Shown here piece after piece: positions 1 through 7,886 of a stretch of 64,000 nt of DNA; the first letter of the stretch is position 1; each line of letters opens with the position of its first letter. The notes under the pieces were generated by a model that saw only the letters and a program-made list of their open reading frames with translations, was not told where the DNA came from and searched no databases. The position numbers and the translations under genes are program-made. This stretch comes from Candidatus Paracaedibacter acanthamoebae (GTDB lineage Bacteria; Pseudomonadota; Alphaproteobacteria; Paracaedibacterales; Paracaedibacteraceae), in NCBI RefSeq assembly GCF_000742835.1, contig NZ_CP008941.1, positions 1,445,001 to 1,509,000 of the forward strand, written 5' to 3'.

Positions 1-1
1 A

Positions 2-109
2 AAACAGTCCTCTGATGTTCGTCAAAGCAAGCCTATTACGGGATCAGAGATGCCCACAAAAGCCAAACAGGAATTAGATTCTAAATTGAGTGCAACCTCT
101 TATAGGTAA
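2..109 (+). CDS. C-terminal end of an unknown gene entering from the left
   Basis: An open frame runs from the window edge to a TAA at 107-109 and gives 35 residues rich in Lys, Ser and Gln. The body of the gene lies outside the window, so no function can be assigned. The frame is followed by a hairpin at 179-203, which fits the end of a transcription unit. The short length means it could be a chance open frame. Confidence 0.35.
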   Translation, partial: KQSSDVRQSKPITGSEMPTKAKQELDSKLSATSYR

Positions 110-178
110 GGCTAATATAAGGTCTATTAACTTGGCCGACCTTTCTTTGCAAACCAGCAAAAATGCAAGACTATTGGG

Positions 179-203
179 GGGTAAATCATTATAAGATTTA
201 CCC
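179..203. terminator. Hairpin between convergent gene ends
   Basis: A perfect 9-bp stem (GGGTAAATC / GATTTACCC) with a 7-nt loop lies between the end of the rightward frame at 109 and the end of the leftward gene at 246. It is followed by TTCAACTTT on the plus strand. The position suggests a shared terminator, although the T-tract is weak. Confidence 0.4.
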
Positions 204-245
204 TTCAACTTTAAATAGGAGGGTGATTTTCTTGTCTATTTAGCT

Positions 246-686
246 TTATTCCATTGAAAATAATTCATCCATTCGTAACATTAGATTTTGATTATGAGCA
301 TTTCTAAAATTTTCATATTCCTCAAGGTTGAATCTGAGTTGTGTTTCTTCGTCCTCTGAAAAGGAAATAAAATCTCGTGTTAGTTTTCTTAGCCCAAAAG
401 GAACTTTCTTTACGATTTTAAATCCCATAGCATCCACAGCAGCAGATTTTCCAACGTCTAACCATGACGCATTAGAATCACAAGTTAGCTCCGCAGCTTC
501 AGTAAAGGGGATGACCTCTTTCGTTATATCCCATAAGAGTTTAATGAAATCTGAGAAAGGATTAGCGACGGGATTCAGCTTTATCATTCCAATTTTGCCC
601 GCAAAACCCTCTCCAATGCCCATCTGCGTCCCTGAAAGATTCAGATAATTAAGATTACCAGCTAAACCAATAACTTTCCCATCCAC
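246..686 (-). CDS. Unknown protein, possibly the 3' part of a longer broken gene
   Basis: 146 residues from a GTG at 684-686. The middle is rich in Gly and hydrophobic residues and the C-terminus is charged; no family is recognised. The same frame stays open upstream to 929, immediately after the TAG of the XRE gene, and that extension reads as low-complexity coding sequence rich in Gly, Ser and Thr. The extension has no ATG in frame. An ATG in another frame (minus strand, near 923) runs into a T7 tract, where a one-base slip would join the main frame. The gene may therefore start near 923 and be frameshifted, or the GTG may be real. The call is uncertain. Confidence 0.45.
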   Translation of the reverse strand: MDGKVIGLAGNLNYLNLSGTQMGIGEGFAGKIGMIKLNPVANPFSDFIKLLWDITKEVIPFTEAAELTCDSNASWLDVGKSAAVDAMGFKIVKKVPFGLRKLTRDFISFSEDEETQLRFNLEEYENFRNAHNQNLMLRMDELFSME

Positions 687-929
687 AAAAAAATATTGGG
701 GTGAATGAAACTGGCTGGATGCGGTAAAGGAACTTTGCCCTCCCCCTGATGGACCATTCAGGCCGCCTCCAACACTAGCCTGTGTGGTTGTGCGGCTAAT
801 CCAACTCGACAGGGGAAGGGCAGCGGATTGACGCCTCAGATATTGGTTAATCCTATACTTATCATTTATAAAATCTATATTTAAGACGGATGTTGAAAAA
901 AACAGTATGGGAAAAAGTTCATGGCTTTC

Positions 930-1286
930 CTATTTTTTTATGATTTCGACGCTGGCAACGATCCCTCTCACCTCTTCAACCTTAAGTCGAATTTCCTCCC
1001 CCTTCAAATTTTGGCAAGACAGCCAAATGCTTTGTTCCTCCTCCGTTAGAGAGATTTCATTAAGCCCTTCGAAAAAGAAATTTGGTGTTACGCCCAGAAT
1101 CTGACATAAATCATAGAGGCGACCGGGCAATATTTTAGCTAGGCCAGTTTCATATTTAGACAGCAGTTGCGGGGTCACTTTCATCAATTTAGCTAAATCC
1201 CGCTGAGTCAGTTTTAACTCTTCGCGGCGTTTCTTTAATTGCAGGCCCATATGAACCTCTATGGGTACTGTTTTAGATTGAGGCAT
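930..1286 (-). CDS. XRE-family transcriptional regulator (118 aa)
   Basis: The protein has a Cro/C1-type helix-turn-helix over about residues 14-70. The recognition-helix region contains TQRDLAKLMKVTPQLLSKYE and is followed by a conserved NFFF segment and a charged C-terminal tail. It resembles the 117-residue regulator at 2104-2457, including the aromatic NFF motif just after the HTH, so the two are paralogues. They flank an unknown gene on the same strand and may form a small regulatory unit. The target is unknown. XRE proteins of this size act as phage-type, toxin-antitoxin or developmental regulators. Confidence 0.85.
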   Translation of the reverse strand: MPQSKTVPIEVHMGLQLKKRREELKLTQRDLAKLMKVTPQLLSKYETGLAKILPGRLYDLCQILGVTPNFFFEGLNEISLTEEEQSIWLSCQNLKGEEIRLKVEEVRGIVASVEIIKK

Positions 1287-1349
1287 GTGACGAATTCCTT
1301 TTCGCGTTCTTAATACATAAAATTTGATGGAAGAAAATGAATTAGATTT

Positions 1350-2048
1350 TTATAGAGCGGCTCTCCTTTTCAAAGCTGATGAAAAAGAGATGACATTCTT
1401 TTCAGAGGATTCAGTTTCCCTAGGATTGTTTTTCCCATGTGTGTTGAATACATCCACTGCTTGGCGATCAGCACTTTGTAAGTAACGCCTTACTAAGGAA
1501 TCAGATTTTTGATAACGCCACAATTGATGCTGAAGTTGAATTTTAATGTGCTCTAAAGAATAACAAAATTGATCAGCTTCCGACGGCCAAAGCGACAAGG
1601 TTAATATCTGGCATTTTCCTTGCCGCGTCAGACAAGGTTGCACTGAAGAAAATAAGCTTTTTAATAGATCAAAATGAAAGGTTTCTTCATTTGATAAGAT
1701 AAAACACATCTCGTTTTTATGAAGACTCTGTGCACAAAAGAAGAGAAGCATTAAGCTTTGGATCATCAATTCAATGAGAGCAGCATCATAGAGAGGCTGG
1801 CATTGATCCTCTAACCGATCATCTTCTTGCAGGGTGAAATTAGTTACCTGCAAAGCCTCCTCTAAGAAGTGCATTGATACGGTTAAAGAAAAGCCCGTTT
1901 GCCTTTGATGCAGCCTTAACGTTGCATCTGATAACCTTCCCTCCCCTTTAATATCATAAGAAAATAACAACTGTTGTTGCTGCCAGGTGGAAACATGCGT
2001 TTTTAATTTTTCCAGTAATGCTTTTTTATTAACAAAATTCATAACCAA
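1350..2048 (-). CDS. Unknown cytoplasmic protein between two XRE regulators
   Basis: 232 residues with no signal peptide. A Leu/Cys/Phe-rich stretch near residues 90-115 could be a buried helix. The N-terminus has a Gln run (WQQQQLL) and the C-terminus is basic. No family is recognised. It is codirectional with both XRE genes, with 63 bp to the downstream one and 55 bp to the upstream one, so co-transcription is likely. Two starts are possible, Met1 and Met3; the second would follow from the closely spaced ATGs at 2040-2048. The protein appears intact and uses codons like its neighbours. Confidence 0.65.
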   Translation of the reverse strand: MVMNFVNKKALLEKLKTHVSTWQQQQLLFSYDIKGEGRLSDATLRLHQRQTGFSLTVSMHFLEEALQVTNFTLQEDDRLEDQCQPLYDAALIELMIQSLMLLFFCAQSLHKNEMCFILSNEETFHFDLLKSLFSSVQPCLTRQGKCQILTLSLWPSEADQFCYSLEHIKIQLQHQLWRYQKSDSLVRRYLQSADRQAVDVFNTHGKNNPRETESSEKNVISFSSALKRRAAL

Positions 2049-2103
2049 CCCTTTCTAAATACCTATCCATGAACCACTTAACTTTTCTAAGGAATTGGCC
2101 ATT

Positions 2104-2457
2104 TTATAACGCCTTTACATCCATGAGGGTTCCCTCTTCCACCAACAATCGAATAGTAATTTTTTCTTTCTCCTTAACACAGATCATCTGCACCTCTTTG
2201 CCTTGAGGAGAAAAATCTTCTCGATCTACATAAAAAAAGTTCAGCGGAACTTGTAAAAAATGCCTGAGTTCCAAAAGCCGACTCGCTGGAACGCGATCGA
2301 TATTTTTCTCATATTTGTGCAGTTGATTGGCACTCACGCCTAACAACTGTGCGAGCTGTTGCTGACTCAGGCCCAGGGCAAGTCGCCGTTCACGCAATTT
2401 CTTAGCAATATACAGGTCATGGGTATTATTAGCTCTTTGATGCTTTGTTAAGGTCAT
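2104..2457 (-). CDS. XRE-family transcriptional regulator (117 aa)
   Basis: A Cro/C1-type HTH lies at about residues 17-75, with SQQQLAQLLGVSANQLHKYE as the second and third helices and NFFYVDRED just after it. The C-terminal 40 residues are acidic/basic mixed and could be a dimerisation or sensor tail. It is a divergent paralogue of the regulator at 930-1286. It is the promoter-proximal gene of the three-gene leftward cluster, and the AT-rich region above 2457 probably holds its promoter. Its role is inferred only from the fold. Confidence 0.85.
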   Translation of the reverse strand: MTLTKHQRANNTHDLYIAKKLRERRLALGLSQQQLAQLLGVSANQLHKYEKNIDRVPASRLLELRHFLQVPLNFFYVDREDFSPQGKEVQMICVKEKEKITIRLLVEEGTLMDVKAL

Positions 2458-2930
2458 AATGTATCTTTCTCTAAATTAAGAATATTACATATATTCCAAA
2501 TTGGAACATATCACATTATTATAGGTAACAGCAATTTGTATAATAGCAATAGAATGGGCAGAAGTTGTTGGTAATAAGACTTTTAATCTTTAGGAGAATA
2601 AAAATAATTTCTTTATAGGAATGTATTAGCGTATTTCTTAGGTGACGGCGGCCATCTTGTAAACACTTGAATGAAAAGGTACAGTTAATATAAAGCTTCC
2701 ATTTAACTTAAAGCAAAAGAGCAAAATTTATTAGGCTCATGAGAGATAAGTGGCTTTTTATACTTCCTATCCCTTTTCTTCTTACAGTCCGATAAAGCAT
2801 TAACAATGTCTGGCAACATAGAGAAATTTTAGAAAAAAATCTCCTTTTAACAATCAACAATAGTTCTTAAATGGCATTATGCTTAACTACCATGGTCCTT
2901 CAAAAGGAGCCTAAAAAGGGTGAGATTTCA
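2458..2930. other. Intergenic region between divergent genes
   Basis: AT-rich sequence between the leftward XRE gene and the rightward F-box gene. No gene is seen. It holds one copy of a 39-bp dispersed repeat at 2656-2694. A good Shine-Dalgarno (AAGGGTGAG) lies just before 2931. Confidence 0.5.
2656..2694 (+). repeat. 39-bp dispersed repeat, copy 1
   Basis: Matches 5090-5128 at 36 of 39 positions. The core is AATGAAAAGGTACAGTTAAT followed by ATAAA. The identity stops sharply at the right end. Here it lies 236 bp before the F-box gene; the second copy lies 22 bp before the LysR gene. It could be a shared promoter/operator or the end of a lost mobile element. Confidence 0.55.
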
Positions 2931-3224
2931 ATGATACAATCATACTTATGCAAAGTTACCTATCCCTTACTTTTCCTCATAACCCTCTCTCTTGGGTACA
3001 GTATGGAAATAGAAGAAGAGCACAGTATACTTTCTACTCAGCTAAACTTACTTAATTTGCCAGATGAAGTATCCTTGAGGGTTTTTTCATTTTTACCTTC
3101 GCCTTCTTTGGCTAATATGAGTACCACCTGTAAGAAATACTTTACTCTTACAGAAGACAAAAGATTCCTTACTCCTCATGTAAATGAACAATTAGAATCT
3201 AATAAAAATGAAAGTCCTTTCTGA
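2931..3224 (+). CDS. Secreted F-box protein (short or N-terminal fragment)
   Basis: The start is set at the ATG at 2931 because AAGGGTGAG precedes it and the translation begins with a clear Sec signal (basic residue, then hydrophobic YPLLFLITLSLGYS). An upstream ATG at 2871 would bury this signal. An F-box-like motif follows (LNLPDEVSLRVFSFLPSPSL, then a CKKYF box). F-box proteins recruit SCF ubiquitin ligases in eukaryotes, so a secreted bacterial one suggests a host-directed effector. The frame ends inside the start of the next gene with a 17-bp overlap. Deleting one A from the A5 tract at about 3204-3208 would fuse it to the next protein, so it may be the broken N-terminus of a single gene of about 650 residues. 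Confidence 0.7.
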   Translation: MIQSYLCKVTYPLLFLITLSLGYSMEIEEEHSILSTQLNLLNLPDEVSLRVFSFLPSPSLANMSTTCKKYFTLTEDKRFLTPHVNEQLESNKNESPF

Positions 3225-4863
3225 AGAAGAAAATCTACAAGAATTGTTTAACCTTATAAAAGAGGATACTACGAGCGCTACAAAAGACTCTTCCCCCCCT
3301 CTGAAGAGGCGTCGAAGGAATGAGGAGGATATAAAAAAAATTACTTCTCTTATAAAATTTTCCAATCTTGTTCAGAGTTGTTGGGAGGAAATATATAGCT
3401 TACCTGAACAAGGTAACTCTCAACATTTAAAAAGAGCACTAAACTTCTCTTCACCGTGGCAATTTTTAAGTCATTTACACAAGTTCTCTCAAGCCTCAAG
3501 CAATCTCATTACTCACCTTACTCAACTCATGGAGGGTTACAACAACCCTAAGAGAGAATTTAGGAAATTACTGACTATAGGCGGGTATGCAAAAGACCTT
3601 CTTCTAGAAGAATTAGATCGCAATAAGTATCTCTCTGCAAGTCGGCTTTATTTTGGTCTGCCCCCTGAAGTCATTATTGTTATTGCCTGTAATGCTGCTT
3701 ATCTTTTCCCACAAAAGATAACCGGAAAAGAGTATGTCGCTGTTGCTAAGTCATGCCTTAAATTAGAGCCTGTCGACCTAACCTTAAGAATAAAGGTAAT
3801 TAAAGATAACATAGATAATCTATTTACAGAGTCTATGAAATATAAAAAAGATTATAGAGACTTTGTTGCAGCTTATCTTAAATTAAAGCCCGACACCTTA
3901 TTGGCTTTGGCACCTCAGATAAAAACTTTATGGGAAAATAACCCTCATTTGGATAAATCATCAATTCAACAACTTATCAAAGTATTCAAAGTTTTACCAA
4001 CTGAGACTGTTTCAAACTTTAGCATTCTTATGCAGCAGTTTTCTCAGTATTCTCCTCACCTCCATAATATTATTAACGCGTGCAAGCGCTTAAGAACAGA
4101 CCAATTAATGGATGTGACAAAACATGCAAAATTCCTTTTTACTGACAATATGCATGAGCATGCTGTCTTTTGCATTCTTTCTGCTGCTAGCAATTCTTCT
4201 GCGGAGACTCTCATTCCTCTGATAAAAGCTGTTGAACAATATGCTCCTCACTTCCTTACTCAACCTTACGTCGGGTATGAATGCCTTGAAGTTTGTCTCA
4301 AATCAACTCCTCAATGGATTAAAAGTTTTATTCCTTATGCAACACCTGACCTTTTGACAGAAACTTATGAGGATGAAAGAGAAGAAATTATGAATATGAG
4401 TCTCAAATTAACACCTGAGGAGCTGAACACACGTATGGAAGCGATCAAGCGTCATAACTACCCTCGTTCCTTTGAAAAATTATTTGGAATAGAATATGGC
4501 CGTGCTTTAAAAAATTGTATAAATTTAACCGCTGAACAAATGGAAGCTATAACCACCTATGGCCCAAGCTTTTTACCCGAAAACTTATCTTATCAGATTC
4601 AGTTAAGGATTTTAAAAGCTTGTATGCGAGCCACTCCTGAACAGATTAGCACCCTCGCAACTCATATTAAGGATTTCCACTTAGAGAAAAGATCAGACTC
4701 TCTCTGGAACCTTATAATTAGCCATAGTTTAAGATTGACACCAGAAGAAATCATAAGTATTGCAAGCCAAGCACAAAATACTCTTACTCCTGAGATGAGT
4801 AGCTCAGACTTTGAAAAACATCTTAAAACACTTTTTAAAATTCCCCAGCAGTGGAGGTACTAG
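3208..4863 (+). CDS. Helical-repeat protein with about eleven 33-40-residue repeats
   Basis: 551 residues. The N-terminal 100 residues hold a basic patch (KRRRR near residue 35) that could act as a nuclear-localisation-like or RNA-binding segment. From about residue 145 to the end the protein is a series of degenerate repeats built on a C-x-L-x-L-TPE-x-hydrophobic pattern. Examples begin CLKLEP, YLKLKPDTL, CKRLRTDQL, SLKLTPEEL, CINLTAEQM, CMRATPEQI and SLRLTPEEI. No named repeat family is recognised; the pattern predicts an all-alpha solenoid. There is no signal peptide of its own, which fits the idea that the upstream F-box frame supplies it and that a one-base insertion separated them. Confidence 0.75.
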   Translation: MKVLSEEENLQELFNLIKEDTTSATKDSSPPLKRRRRNEEDIKKITSLIKFSNLVQSCWEEIYSLPEQGNSQHLKRALNFSSPWQFLSHLHKFSQASSNLITHLTQLMEGYNNPKREFRKLLTIGGYAKDLLLEELDRNKYLSASRLYFGLPPEVIIVIACNAAYLFPQKITGKEYVAVAKSCLKLEPVDLTLRIKVIKDNIDNLFTESMKYKKDYRDFVAAYLKLKPDTLLALAPQIKTLWENNPHLDKSSIQQLIKVFKVLPTETVSNFSILMQQFSQYSPHLHNIINACKRLRTDQLMDVTKHAKFLFTDNMHEHAVFCILSAASNSSAETLIPLIKAVEQYAPHFLTQPYVGYECLEVCLKSTPQWIKSFIPYATPDLLTETYEDEREEIMNMSLKLTPEELNTRMEAIKRHNYPRSFEKLFGIEYGRALKNCINLTAEQMEAITTYGPSFLPENLSYQIQLRILKACMRATPEQISTLATHIKDFHLEKRSDSLWNLIISHSLRLTPEEIISIASQAQNTLTPEMSSSDFEKHLKTLFKIPQQWRY

Positions 4864-5089
4864 AAGAGGGAGAGGAAAAGGTAAGTAATATAAATTTATT
4901 GATACTCCCTTAATAACCTCAAAGGACTCCTTAATCCTTTAGGGTTAAGTATCCTGATCAATTAATATAATTAGGCGGCTCCTTGAATTCTAAAAATAAG
5001 CAAGATAAACTCAGCCAATTTAAAATCCGCAGTAAAAATGTTTCCTTTATAAGCATATATTAAATTGTTCCTGAAGCAGCGGTCGACAA

Positions 5090-5128
5090 CTTGTCAACAC
5101 GTCAATGAAAAGGTACAGTTAATATAAA
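5090..5128 (+). repeat. 39-bp dispersed repeat, copy 2
   Basis: Copy of 2656-2694 (36/39). It ends 22 bp before the LysR start, so here its AT-rich right end (TTAATATAAA) could contain the promoter -10 and the transcription start. The left part is an imperfect dyad around GACAACTTGTC. Confidence 0.55.
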
Positions 5129-5150
5129 CCCTGAAAAAAGGCAGACAGCC

Positions 5151-6056
5151 ATGGATAGAAATCAACTCTTAGCTTTCTACTATACCATTACCTTGGGATC
5201 GACCGGTCAAGCTGCTGATAAATTAGGATTTACAGCTTCTTGGATAACAAAACTTTTGCAAAAGCTTGAACAAGAAGTCGGACATCAGCTTTTAACAAAA
5301 AAGGGGAAACATCTAGTTTTAACTGAAAAGGGTGATATCTTTTTAAAAGATGCGAAGACGATTCTTGATCAATATGATCTTGCTTTAAAGAAAATGCAGC
5401 GGCTTTCTGATCGTGCGGAAGGGGCGTTTACTCTGTCGCTTCCGCCTTTTATCAGCAGCTTATGGCTCATTGAGGCAATAACACCTTTCTTAAATAATAA
5501 CCCACAAATTTCTCTTGATATTAAAAGCTTGAGAGAAACACCCGATTTTAAGGCCGGCGAGGTAGACGTTGATATTCGGAACATCAACCCCCTCTTTCTC
5601 AACCAGGCAGAAATTAATGCTCACTATTTAACAACCTATAAGTTTCGGTTGTATGCGAGCCAGGCTTATGTAGAGGAAAAAGGCATGCCTCAAAGCATTC
5701 ATGACCTTGACTCTCATACGCTAATTTCCTTTACGGAGGACGGCCTATTCCCTCACACTTATGAACCTCAAGCGATCAAATGCAAACAGCACCTGATTAT
5801 TGATTGCCCCTTGGCAATTGCGCATGCTGTAGAAAATAATGTAGGGATCGGCCCTCTTCTTCCCCATATTGCCCGTCTTAGCCAGCAGTCCGTTGTTCCC
5901 ATTCTCCATAATCAGCTAAGGCAGTCGCTTAATATATATTATACTTATCCGGCATCCTTAACTCAAAATCGCATGGTGCAAGATTTTTACAATTACTTGC
6001 AAAGCCTACCGGAAGATTTTCTAAAAGGCAGAGAAACTTTAATGGCTAAGAGGTAA
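5151..6056 (+). CDS. LysR-family transcriptional regulator (301 aa)
   Basis: The usual LysR layout is visible. A winged HTH covers residues 1-60 (AADKLGFTASWITKLLQKLEQEVG, then LTEKG), and a periplasmic-binding-like ligand domain covers about 90-290. Length is typical for the family (about 300). LysR proteins bind as tetramers and respond to small metabolites; the effector cannot be read from sequence. The nearest codirectional gene is the FAD oxidoreductase 230 bp downstream, a possible target. The 39-bp repeat sits directly in its promoter position. Confidence 0.88.
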   Translation: MDRNQLLAFYYTITLGSTGQAADKLGFTASWITKLLQKLEQEVGHQLLTKKGKHLVLTEKGDIFLKDAKTILDQYDLALKKMQRLSDRAEGAFTLSLPPFISSLWLIEAITPFLNNNPQISLDIKSLRETPDFKAGEVDVDIRNINPLFLNQAEINAHYLTTYKFRLYASQAYVEEKGMPQSIHDLDSHTLISFTEDGLFPHTYEPQAIKCKQHLIIDCPLAIAHAVENNVGIGPLLPHIARLSQQSVVPILHNQLRQSLNIYYTYPASLTQNRMVQDFYNYLQSLPEDFLKGRETLMAKR

Positions 6057-6286
6057 AAAATTTTAAATCTAGACCACGATTTTTAATGTCCTTTTTTCTC
6101 AACCTTAGATTGATAGCTTCAACTGCGGGTATTGACGGATTAGGTTGATAGTAGGTATATGAGTAAGTGCTAGATTCAATAAAAATTAATGCTCTCTTTT
6201 TTAGTAAAATTAGATAGTTAACTTATAAATAAGTGTAAAATTTTAAATTATAAAAACATGAAATAAGAAATAAAAAGTAAGACCAA

Positions 6287-7750
6287 ATGACATACGATAT
6301 TATTATTATGGGGAATGGTATATTAGGTATATCTACAGCTCTTTCCTTAGCTCTCTTAGACTCCTCATTAGAGATAGGAGTTATTGGCCCTGAAAACAGA
6401 GAAGGAGGAGCGAGTGTAGCAGCAGGAGCAATGTTAAATGCTTTTGCTGAGCTTACTTCTACTTCTTTAAAATCTTATGCAGGGCAAGAAAAATTTAATC
6501 TCTCCCTTCAAGCTTCTAAACGTTGGGATTCTTGGATAGAAAGAATAAACGATTTTCTAGAACCAGCAAGCCAAGTTACCTATCAAAAAGGCACCTTCCT
6601 TCTCCTCAATTCCAAATCTGGTGTGTTAGATTCTGAAAACTTTTATTCTATTCTAAAAGCTCTCCAAGAATATAAAGAACCATATGAAGAAATTAATCCT
6701 GCACACATACCTGGCTTATATCCATTAGAAGATTGCCGCCCATTAAGGTCTTTATACCTCCCCAATGAAGGAAGTATAGATTCAGGAAAATTTATAAGGA
6801 CATTAAAGGATATAGCGAGTACGCATTATAAAATTTCTTTTATTAATGAAAAGGTAAGTTCTTTTAATTTAGAAGGCCATTCAATCATCTCTGTTAATAC
6901 GGAAAAAGGGGAAACTCTTAGTGCAAAAGATTTTGTTTTATCTATGGGGAGCTACAGTCAGAAATTAATTGATACTCTTCCTCAACTATCAAGAAAAATT
7001 CCCAGACTGTTAAGTGGCATGGGATGTTCTGTTGTTGTTAATCAAGACCCCCATAATATTGTTAAGCATGTTATACGAACACCAAACCGTTCTGGGGCCT
7101 GCGGATTACATGTAATGCCTCAAGGCCAGGATTTGTATATTGGTGCTACTAATAATGTTTATTGTGAACCTAAAACACAACATAAGGTTGGGTTTACCCA
7201 TTTTCTTTTAGAATGCGCTTTAGAACAGATAAACCAAAACCTACATAAATCTGATATGAAAACCTGCCATACAGGAAATCGACCAGCAACCCTTGATACA
7301 TTTCCTTTAATAGGCGAGACCTCTCTCAAGGGTCTCTGGTTGTTAACAGGAACCTATAGAGACGGATTTCATCAATCACCCTTTTTAGGGGATGCTCTTG
7401 CGCGAAAAATACTAGGTTTACCAAATGAATTAAATAGTATATTTGCACCCGAAAGATCGCTTATCAAAAATTTTACAAAAGAAGAAAGCATAGAAGAAGC
7501 AGTTCGCCATTATATGAGTGGAGCTTATGAACGATCTATGAAACTTCCTAAAGCTGGATGGGATGAAGTATTAAGAGATCTTATCTCTAAAAGAGTCAAT
7601 TATATTTACGATAGATTAGAAACAGATTTTGGGTTAAGCCCCGATATGATCATGATGTTTGAATTTTCTGATAATTTTGAAGAGAGTTTGGATTATTTTA
7701 AAGACTATTTCCAAGGGAACCACCTTCGAAAAAATCTATCAATTCTGTAA
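6287..7750 (+). CDS. FAD-dependent DAO/glycine-oxidase-like oxidoreductase (487 aa)
   Basis: The N-terminus carries a Rossmann FAD motif (GNGILG at residues 9-14). A second FAD-contact patch is GASVAAGAMLNAF at about 44-56, and a late TGTYRDGFHQSP segment near 360 sits where DAO enzymes close over the flavin. The family oxidises the C-N bond of amino acids or sarcosine, releasing an imine and H2O2. The last 110 residues extend beyond a typical 370-residue glycine oxidase and have no recognised domain. The substrate is unknown. It stands alone, so context adds only the upstream LysR gene as a possible regulator. Confidence 0.8.
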   Translation: MTYDIIIMGNGILGISTALSLALLDSSLEIGVIGPENREGGASVAAGAMLNAFAELTSTSLKSYAGQEKFNLSLQASKRWDSWIERINDFLEPASQVTYQKGTFLLLNSKSGVLDSENFYSILKALQEYKEPYEEINPAHIPGLYPLEDCRPLRSLYLPNEGSIDSGKFIRTLKDIASTHYKISFINEKVSSFNLEGHSIISVNTEKGETLSAKDFVLSMGSYSQKLIDTLPQLSRKIPRLLSGMGCSVVVNQDPHNIVKHVIRTPNRSGACGLHVMPQGQDLYIGATNNVYCEPKTQHKVGFTHFLLECALEQINQNLHKSDMKTCHTGNRPATLDTFPLIGETSLKGLWLLTGTYRDGFHQSPFLGDALARKILGLPNELNSIFAPERSLIKNFTKEESIEEAVRHYMSGAYERSMKLPKAGWDEVLRDLISKRVNYIYDRLETDFGLSPDMIMMFEFSDNFEESLDYFKDYFQGNHLRKNLSIL

Positions 7751-7886
7751 AGAAGGAAATTAGCTGGATAAAATTTATTCGCGTACCCACTATAATGCCC
7801 TATAAATTTCTTCTGAAAAATTAAATATTTGCTAATGAATTATAGGGTCTAATACATTAAGGTATTCTTATAAGAAGCAGCTACTC

